Shown here: one piece after another, positions 57,300 to 64,000 of the stretch
Layout: the number at the start of each line of letters is the position of its first letter
Numbering within the stretch: position 1 is the first letter of the stretch
Source of the DNA: Ilex aquifolium
Lineage: Eukaryota; Streptophyta; Magnoliopsida; Aquifoliales; Aquifoliaceae
Length of the DNA: 64,000 nt
Reading direction: 5' to 3'
Assembly: GCA_951799425.1 (NCBI GenBank)
Contig: OX637409.1
Span: 15,603,460 to 15,667,459 of the forward strand
Translations under genes and position numbers: made by a program
Notes under the pieces: model-generated
Database searches by the model: none
What the model saw: the letters and a program-made list of their open reading frames with translations, nothing else
Told to the model about the DNA's origin: nothing

Positions 57300-58390
57300 G
57301 GCATTTTTCAACACCTCTCCTTAAATGCGTGGGAGATGAAGGCGCTAACTACATACTTAGAGAAGTCCATGAGGGGATCTACGACAATCATATCGAAGCT
57401 CGGGCTTTGGCAGGAAAAGCGTTGAGACAAGGGTATTACTGGCCCACTATGCTAAAGGATGCCTCTGATCTGGTTAAAAAATGCAAGATCTGCCAGGAGC
57501 ACGCCAACATCCCTCATTGTCCACTCGAGCTATTAACCTCGGTGGTAAGCCCTTGACCGTTTCAGCAATGGGGTTTGGACATACTTGGACCCCTTCCCAC
57601 CGGTACGGGACAGTGCAAGTTTGCCATTATAGGGGTAGACTACTTCACCAAATGGGCAGAGGTAAAACCTTTGGCAACAATCACTAAACAGAAGGTTCAA
57701 AACATCGCTTGGAAGTCAATAATTTGCAGGTTTGGAGTTCCCAGGGCTATCGTATCTGACAATGAAAAGCAGTTTGACAACCCAAAGTTTAAGAAATTCT
57801 GTGTTGAGCTAGGGATAAAGAACTATTTTTCAGCTCCGCCTCATCCTCAATGTAATGGACAAGCAGAGGTCACCATTAGGACCATAAAGGCAGCCCTGAA
57901 GACCAAGCTGGAAGATCTGAAAGGTAAATGGGTGGAATACATCCCAGAAGTACTATGGGCTTACAGAACAACTGTCAGGTCTACAACTCAAAAGACGTCG
58001 TTTGCTTTGGCTTTCGGAGCTGAAGCAGTGGCGCCTGTTGAGGTTGGACTCCCATCCCCCAGGATTGAATTCGCAAGTACCGAACACAATGATGAATCAC
58101 TTCTGCTGAGCCTGGACTTCTTGGATGAAAAGAGAGATAGAGCTCTATATCTTATTAAGAGCTACTAGAGGAAGATAACAAGATACTATGACAAGAAGGT
58201 TAGACACGGGAGTTTTAAGGTAGGAGATCTGGTGCTTAAAAAGCTCCTACTCGCGAGAAAGGACCCCACTCATGCAAAGCTGGGGCCTAATTGGGAGGGC
58301 CCCTTCATCATTCAAGGGTAATCAGACCTGGAAACTACGAGTTACAAACAGATGAGGGGAAAATCTTACCTCACTCTTGGAATGCAGAGC
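57300..58390 (+). pseudogene. Tat integrase
   Basis: It starts with the HHCC zinc-binding part (REVHEGIYDNH ... GYYWPTMLKD ... CKICQEHANI). The core follows with catalytic D in GLDILGPLPTG, D in AIVSDNEKQFDNPKF and E in QCNGQAEVTIRTIKAALK. The tail has VLWAYRTT, ALAFGAEAV and, after a stop at 58168, RYYDKKVRHGSFKVGDLVLK and LGPNWEGPFII. Frame stops occur at about 57556 and 58168, and a frame change near 58320 affects the last part. There is no chromodomain, as expected for Tat. Confidence 0.9.
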
Positions 58391-58499
58391 ATCTTAAAAG
58401 GTTTTTTCAGTAAGTTTTCTTCTGTAATAAGATTACTCTCAATAAGACAATAAGTTTTTGATTTATCCCTATGAGGCTGAAGTAGCTAAAAAGCTAACA
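58391..58499 (+). other. End of the Tat pol region
   Basis: A T-rich stretch after integrase (FFSKFSS in frame) leads into the tandem repeat. No feature. Confidence 0.4.
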
Positions 58500-58930
58500 A
58501 TGAACTCTTCAGTTCATAAATTAAAAATGAGCTCCATAGCTCAGATGAACTCTTCAGTTCATAAATCATAAATGAGTTCCATAACTCACGATGAACTCTT
58601 CAGTTCATAAATTAAGAATGAGCTCCATAGCTCACGATGAACTCTTCAATTCATAAATTAAAAATGAGCTCTATAGCTCGTGATGGACTCTTCAGTTCAT
58701 AAAATAAAGATGAGCTCCATAGCTCAAATGAGCTCTTTAGTTCATAAAGTTAACGTGAGCTCCTTAGCTCACAAAAGCCATATGAGCTCCATAGCTCAGA
58801 TGAACTCCTCAGTTCATCAAGTTAAGATGAGCTCCTCAGCTCATAAGCAAACAATGAGCTCTTCAGTTCATGAATATGCGATGAGTTGCGAGCTCATAAG
58901 AACCATGAAGGGCTCTTCAGCTAATAGGTA
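58500..58930. repeat. ~46-bp tandem repeat of the Tat 3' region
   Basis: The unit combines ATGAACTCTTCAGTTCATAA and ATGAGCTCCATAGCTCA halves. The first half starts at 58500, 58545, 58591, 58637 and 58683 (spacing 45-46), then the array becomes more diverged to 58930. Each half is itself self-complementary (GAACT...AGTTC, GAGCT...AGCTC). Such minisatellites between pol and the 3' LTR are known in Tat elements and can seed satellites. Confidence 0.9.
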
Positions 58931-59074
58931 CACAACTTAATAAAAGACGAACTCGTCAATCCACGATTCACAGGCATGCATAGGGAACAAGCATTCAACA
59001 AAAAGGATGAATAGAGGTCTCTATTTATTCAAGTTGACAGGATAACAAAAGGAAAGAAAAGCGAGGGAAAACTC

Positions 59075-60132
59075 CTAACTATCTCCAAGTCGCTTCTTCA
59101 GCCCAGAGACCTCTTCCCTCAGCGTATCTCTTTCTTTCTCCACCTCGGAAAGCATATTCAGAAGTTTACTCCTAGCGGAGGAAAGCAAAACTGCTCCAAA
59201 GGAGGAATCTGGCGATGAAAAAGGAGAACCACTCCTCCTACGCTTGCTGGAAGATATGCCAGCATCCTCATCTCCATCCAATTCAGAAGAAAATGAGGCA
59301 GGAGAATCTGGGATGAAGGCAAAATCTAAAGTAGCAGCTGCAGCGCTGAATAAAAAAAGGTTCTCGGGTACCACCAACTCTGGAAAAGACATAGACTCAG
59401 CATGGATCATTTGTTCAACATTCATCTCCTCCACTAAGTCCAGGTCAGGTGCACCTATGCAGTAGAAGCATGCCGAGGACAAGCCAACACAAAATTTAGC
59501 CAAAAAAAGCTTACAAGGCACCTACCTGTATAAGAAAAACTCTTCCAGGATCGAAGAACCCTGGCCCCTTTACATCTCAGCTCAGTAGACCTCCAAGAAT
59601 CCCCGGAGGTGAAGAAAAAACGTTGATCACAACCTTCAGGAGAGGAGGGGAGGTCGAGAACCAAAGGACGCAATTCGAAGCGCCTCCACCGGAAACAGCT
59701 AAAACAGGGAACCTCATCCTCTTCAAGTTCATAAAAGTAAAGGAACTCGGCAATTTAGGGGAATTCACAATTACCTTGCAGGCGCCAGAAGAGGAAAAGG
59801 CTAATCATGGTAGCCCATCCTCGGGGAGAAAGACGAGAAGGGCACAATCCATAATAAGCCAGGATCCACCCAATGGAAGGATGGATGGGAAGACGAATGC
59901 CCATCTCCAGAGCACCCTCAAAGAAGCAAACTTCCCCTCGAGGAAGGTAGTTACAAGGCCCATCAGAGGTTGGGACTCGTAGGGACAAGTCCAGTTCAGG
60001 GAAGAATCGCTTCTTGATGCCGTCCAGGTCTAAAGGTCTCATCGTTGAAGGGGTTAGGTAACGAGAATGCCACCTCCAGTCGATCCCAAAGGAAGTTCGT
60101 TCCTTGAACAAAGAAGAAATAGAGGCAGCCAT
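59075..60132 (-). pseudogene. Antisense ORF A of the Tat element ('gypsy-type transposase' domain protein)
   Basis: The start is the ATG at 60132 (MAASISSLFKERTSF); an upstream ATG at 60177 is possible. Exon 1 ends at 59526 (ACAG|GTAGGT), and exon 2 runs from 59454 (CATAG|GTGCACC) to the stop at 59075. The first part has RGEVCFFEGALEMGIRLPIH and SPRGWATMISLFLFWRLQ. After a one-base shift near 59757 come IAEFLYFYELEED and CDQRFFFTSGDSW, the pattern of the plant Transposase_28 domain (Pfam PF04195 as I recall it). Exon 2 is acidic, then SSSKRRRSGSP, and ends in a coiled-coil stretch LLNMLSEVEKERDTLREEV. Despite its name the domain's role is not established. Except for the shift it would encode about 330 residues. 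Confidence 0.78.
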
Positions 60133-60458
60133 CAGGAACTCAAGGGAAAGGAAAAACAAAGAATGTGAAGTCTTCAAGATTCAAAAAGAGGCTCCAAGAT
60201 TTGTAAGTAATGAAGAAAGCCCAAAGAAACCCGGGATTTTAAAGGACCAAGAAGTACCGTTTTCTTTTGGAAACCAAGAAACACACGAAAATTATAGCCG
60301 ATGGTCCCTTAAAGTTCCAAAATCATGATGGCGGTTACAATTTTGAAAAGTAAATGTGTACGTGCAGTAAAGAGAAAGTTGGGATTTAGCTCTATCAACC
60401 CAACTCGGAGAGCTAAAATCAATAAGAGAAGATAATAAAACATGACCAGAATAATTCT
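60133..60458. other. Spacer upstream of ORF A
   Basis: Presumed 5' region of antisense ORF A. No motif was fixed. Confidence 0.35.
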
Positions 60459-60739
60459 GGATTCCTTAGGATTGAGGTCAGCTCGTGTGACTGCGTGAAC
60501 ATCCTGGTACATCTCCTTAAGGCCATCTGCCTCAAGACCCTTCTTGATGTACTGACTAAAATGGGGCTGGTGTTTCTCAAGCTCATCTTCCATCAAAGTT
60601 CTTCTGCAATATGACCTCTATAGATGAACTTGTGTTAGACCTCAGCATCAAGTTGCTTACTCTCTTTGCCAAATCCAGCAAACCTCTTATCATTATGAGG
60701 AATAACAAGTCTACTATCCAGCGCCCCCTTGAGGGCACC
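60459..60739 (-). pseudogene. RPL5: Ribosomal protein L5 (uL18) fragment
   Basis: Minus-strand frames read [20 protein letters not shown], then [14 protein letters not shown], stop, [11 protein letters not shown]. After a small deletion with a frame change the sequence is [20 protein letters not shown], then [20 protein letters not shown] and LNPKES. This is the C-terminal third of the cytosolic 60S protein L5. Plant L5 has [20 protein letters not shown] and YIKRGIEADGIEEMYKKVHA in the same order. No intron is visible in the stretch. One stop (about 60637-60635) and one shift show decay. It lies between the two antisense ORFs. Sequence on both sides is not L5. Confidence 0.88.
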
Positions 60740-61287
60740 AGACAACGGAGGCGAGCTCCTTAGCTCTTTAGACCTGAGAAGAATCAGGTCCACCATGCAT
60801 GACACCTCAACTTTACACATCACCAGCTTTTCAGTTTCCCTAGACCCATCAATCTTGCTTTAAGGAAAACCCTAGCATTCCTCAAAGTAAGGGGGGCAAG
60901 GGAGAGGGAAGGGGAATACATTCTATGTGCTATCAAAACGGTGAACACAACATAACCATAATAGAAACTCAGGAGAAAGTAGAACAGATTGTGTTTAACA
61001 GTTACAACAGTATATCAAAAAGGCAGCACAGATGTGCACAAAAAAAAATGTGTGTACATTTTCAAGAAAGAAATCCTAAGTTTGTTCAAAAAGAACAGAA
61101 GGGGAGTCCAATTATTCTGAGGCCAGGGTATCGGCAGGAGCAGGATAAGAGCCTGGTAGATCAGCAATAGGAACCTCAGAGTGTCCAGAGGCAGGAACCT
61201 CAGCTTCAACAAGAGCTTTCTCCACCAGGTTAGCTGAGAAAGGAATAACAGTAGGGGTGACAGAAAATGGAGCAGGGAGCTCAACAA
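60740..61287. other. Spacer between ORF B and the L5 fragment
   Basis: No gene was recognised. A minus-strand frame runs into the L5 match but its upstream residues do not look like L5, so the capture border is near 60740. Confidence 0.4.
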
Positions 61288-63726
61288 TCATCGAAACTGG
61301 GCATTCTTAGAGGTAAGAGTTGCGGAGGGGACTGGAGAAGAAAGGGAATCTTGAGTCATGGCCTCAGCAGGCGGAATAGGTGCCTCAGTACCTCCAGGAG
61401 TTCCCTCAAAAGCAGAAGGGGGTGCCCTGGCCCCTTCACCAGCCGAGATCGCAAAATCAAAATTCAGGTCAGGATATGCTTCTTCAGCTGTATCCTGGAA
61501 AGCAATCCACCTTTTGGCCCACCAGGTGATAACATCATCCTTCAGCTTAGCAATCAGATAATCCTTTTCTTTAACAACCATTCTCTGCACCTCAAGCTCA
61601 CCTAGAGTGGCGTCATACGCCTCTGCCAATACATCATACTCCCTTTTCATGCCGTTATAAGAGCCCAAAGCCTCAAAGGTCTCCTAGCTGGCTTTGACCC
61701 AAGCTTCGGTCTTAAGTTTGAGCTCCTCATTGACCTTTTTGAGCTCATCTCTGCTCCTATTCTCTTCATCTTCAGCCCTCTCTTTCTCCACCTCCAAGCT
61801 CTTGAAGGTAGAAGCTTGTCTCTCCACTTGCTCTTGGAGACCTTGAGTTGAATTTGAAGGTTATCATTAGCAAATGCTAGCTCTGCGACTTTAAATTCAA
61901 ATTCCTTGGACGCCTTGGTAGAGCTCTCCAGGGAGCGAATTCGACTCATCAAACCCCTCACATGTATGGCCAGCTGGGGAGATATATGATCAGAAATGAG
62001 AAATAACATAAAATGGCAAGTGTAAGGCGAAAACTTAAGCAGAGCAAGAATAAAGACTTACAGCTGTAGTTCCATGAAGGGCTGAGTTAATGGAGCTCTC
62101 AAGAGGCATCGTGACATCCCTCTGAACGTCGGAGTCAGAAATGATGGAAGTAATGGCACCAGCCGCAAGCTCAACATTGTCAAAGAAAGAGTCTTTGTTC
62201 CCTTCCACTTTAAGAGACTTCCCTTTCTCTAACTTGGAGCTCAGTTGGGATGGCTGGGAGAGTTTCTCAGACGACCCGAGAGGAGGGGAGATAGGCTGGA
62301 GGTGAGGAATCAACTCCATGGTCCTCTCAACCTCAGATGAGGAAGGAGAGGTCCGGCCCTGCGCAAGAGCTTTACCAGAAGCATGCAGAACCCCTTGGAA
62401 AGGAGGGATCTCTGTGACTTGTAGGACGCTCAATGGTGGAGCAAGTGCTCTTGTGGTTGAAGCAGGAGGGGTAAGTGGCACTCCCGACTTCTGCATTTTA
62501 GCTCGGGTAACAGGGCTACTACCAGAACCGACCTTAGCCTTGCACTTGTTCCTGTTCCTGCTCTTCTTTAACTGAATTACCCTAGCCTGGAGTTCTTCTG
62601 GGGTAGGCTCCATTGAGGAAGAACCTGGAAACTTAAAATGGGCAAGTTAAGAAGGGTTAGGGGAATAAAAATTTGAGATGAATGGAGAAAGTATCATCTG
62701 CTATCTCCTCAGCATCGACAATGGATATAGGAATAGAGGTCTCGATCCTCACCTCTGGAAGACTGAACCCTTGCGATACGAGAACCCAAGGCTTAATGAA
62801 ATCAGAGTATTTCTCTGAACCACAACCTCCCAATGTCCGCAAAACCCGCTTATCCTCAGCACTAAGCTCAAGACGGGAACCTAAAAGGCAAAGCAAGCGA
62901 AATGAGGTCAGTATGGAAAGGAATCAAAAACGATCTTAGATCGCTCAGACAAGAACTTACCCAAATTATCAGGGGCACTTCAAGCCTGAGGGATTGGCAG
63001 AGTGTCGGAAGTATCTGCAGGATTGAACTCCCACTGACTGCCCCACACAAAGAAGAAAAGTTTCTTCCAGCCTTTGTGAGAGCTCAGGAGGTTAGAGATA
63101 ATTAACTTAGCTTTGGTCCGTTTGGAGATATAAAAAAAACCATCAGTGGAGGTAGACTTAACATTGAAAAGTTCCGTGAGTAAGGAAACTGTGGGAACCC
63201 CAAGTTTATGTTTCTTAAAGAAAACAAGTAGACCCACTAGAACACCCCAGAAGTGCTGCAGAACACTCTTAATAAATGGGTGTAAGGGAAAACGAATGCC
63301 GTTCTCAAAGGCAGTCACAAAGAAACAGACCTTCTTATGAACTTGGGACACATAGGAAGTGGATGTATCGGGGCACCAGTATTGGACACCTAGAGGAAAG
63401 CCAAAGCGAGCACTGAGAACCTTCATAAGAGGAGGAGAGGCCTCACTGGCACCCGAGCGCTCTACAGCTCTGAAGGTAGCCCCTATACCCTCAGTACTGC
63501 CTGAAATTCCTACGCCACTTACCTTGGCTTTACCTTTACTAGGGTTTTTAGGCACTAAGGAAGGTGAGGAAGGGGGCTCTTCAGCTTTCTCCTCGATATC
63601 GAGAGAATCAACACCAGGAAAGTTGTCAATGTCGTTACCTACTTCACCTAAATCAGAATCCTCTTCGACAGACATATCTCCTAAGAGGGAGACAGAGGAG
63701 GGGGTAGCTCTAGAGGAAGCAGACAT
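61288..63726 (-). pseudogene. Antisense ORF B of the Tat element ('gypsy-type transposase' domain protein)
   Basis: The start is the ATG at 63726 (MSASSRATPSSVSLLGDMSV). Exons by GT-AG borders: 63726-62961 (donor G|GTAAGT), 62880 to about 62740, 62624-62062 (donor GCT|GTAAGT) and 61973-61288. Exon 1 carries VSQVHKKVCFFVTAFENGIR, FPLHPFIKSVLQHFWG and GWKKLFFFVWGSQWEF, a Transposase_28-type domain like that of ORF A. Exon 2 reads LSAEDKRVLRTLGGCGSEKY. Exon 3 is basic and proline/serine-rich (KKSRNRNKCKAKVG), perhaps a nuclear localisation signal. Exon 4 is a long coiled coil that ends in an acidic and alanine/proline tail. Lesions: TGA at 62982-62980 where Trp is expected, a shift near 61845 and TAG near 61686. 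Order and partly intact splice sites suggest it was a spliced gene until recently. Confidence 0.75.
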
Positions 63727-64000
63727 CACAAGGCAGGAGAAAGGAAGATTAAAAGATCTGTAAAGAGAGGGAACCTCTGAGAAACACTCTCTAAGGGTCA
63801 AGGGGGCAACACAACAACTGCCAATAAGGAAAACCCTAGCCATAGAATAAGGGTCCAAGAAGAGGGGAATTCGGATAAGGAACGACCCCGGTTCCTAAAA
63901 TAACAGAATCGGAAAGTCCAGAAATGAAGAAACCACCTCAGACTCGAGGGATCCAGAACGAAAGAACATGTAAGGAGCCAGGAACGTACCTAATCGAAGG
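63727..64000. other. Upstream region of ORF B, to window edge
   Basis: The presumed promoter and leader of antisense ORF B, and perhaps the approach to the 3' LTR. Neither a TATA box nor the LTR start was fixed. Confidence 0.35.

Larger units (their letters stand above)
51772..64000 (+). mobile_element. Tat-lineage Ty3-gypsy element with antisense ORFs (right end outside window)
   Basis: The order is: 5' LTR, primer-binding site, gag, protease, RT, RNase H, a second (archaeal-type) RNase H, integrase, a tandem repeat, then antisense ORFs. A doubled RNase H, the TTAGGCGCCGTCTGTGGGA primer-binding region and antisense ORFs before the 3' LTR are known marks of the Tat lineage (Ogre, Retand and relatives). 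It exceeds 12.2 kb and the 3' LTR was not reached. It lies in the presumed 3' LTR of the copia element ending at 51771. The plus-strand genes have several stops and shifts, so this copy is defective. Confidence 0.9.

Noticed and set aside
58500-58930. CRISPR-like repeat and spacer pattern
   Set aside because: Units run without unique spacers and vary gradually. This is a plant minisatellite in a retrotransposon.
51772-64000. Intact, currently active retrotransposon
   Set aside because: Gag, RT, aRNH and integrase each contain stops or shifts, so this copy cannot make its own proteins.

Overview
The window is nuclear DNA of a flowering plant, most likely a woody eudicot. Evidence: a TIR-NBS-LRR resistance gene with a post-LRR C-JID exon (a class missing from grasses), a P450 relic, FAR1-type MULE and Ty1/Ty3 retrotransposon remains, plant GT-AG introns and AT-rich intergenic DNA. 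No bacterial, organellar or CRISPR feature was seen. Only one host gene is close to complete. The rest is gene relics and a deep stack of transposable elements.

Layout. 0-2.4 kb: two fold-back elements, the last exon of a broken cytochrome P450 (minus) and a hAT-like element. 3.2-9.5 kb: a hAT-like element with a perfect 8-bp target duplication, then a decayed Ty3-gypsy element. 11.8-19.6 kb: a BCS1/AATP-type AAA-ATPase pseudogene split by two insertions. The first insertion is a 5-kb Mutator-like element with ~175-bp TIRs, a FAR1-type transposase and a captured tail of an LRR receptor kinase. 19.7-22.2 kb: a diverged duplication carrying exon 1 of a phosducin-like (PLP3/TXNDC9-type) gene twice. 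22.8-28.1 kb (minus): a five-exon TIR-NB-ARC-LRR-C-JID gene with one frameshift just before its MHD-like motif.

28.6-35.4 kb: a hAT-like element, AT-rich repetitive DNA, a 2.46-kb solo LTR with an AAACT duplication and a striking ladder of GTAC palindromes, and a 236-bp hAT-like element. 38-41 kb: a truncated copia element (minus) and hAT-like pieces. 41.7-46.4 kb: decayed tandem copies of a ~540-bp non-coding unit; one copy was hit by a hAT-like element and by a copia solo LTR, and its sister copy serves as the empty site. 48-51.8 kb: a copia gag split by a hAT-like element (minus), then a copia pol fragment (plus).

51.8-64 kb: the left part (>12 kb) of a Tat-lineage Ty3-gypsy element, itself carrying a hAT insertion in its 5' LTR. 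It has gag, protease, RT, two RNase H domains and integrase on the plus strand. Then comes a ~46-bp tandem repeat, and on the minus strand two multi-exon antisense ORFs of the plant 'gypsy-type transposase' domain kind, with a ribosomal protein L5 fragment between them. The 3' LTR lies outside the window.

Except for the TNL gene and possibly the two antisense ORFs, every coding region carries stops, frameshifts or insertions. All family assignments come from reading translated motifs; no database search was possible.
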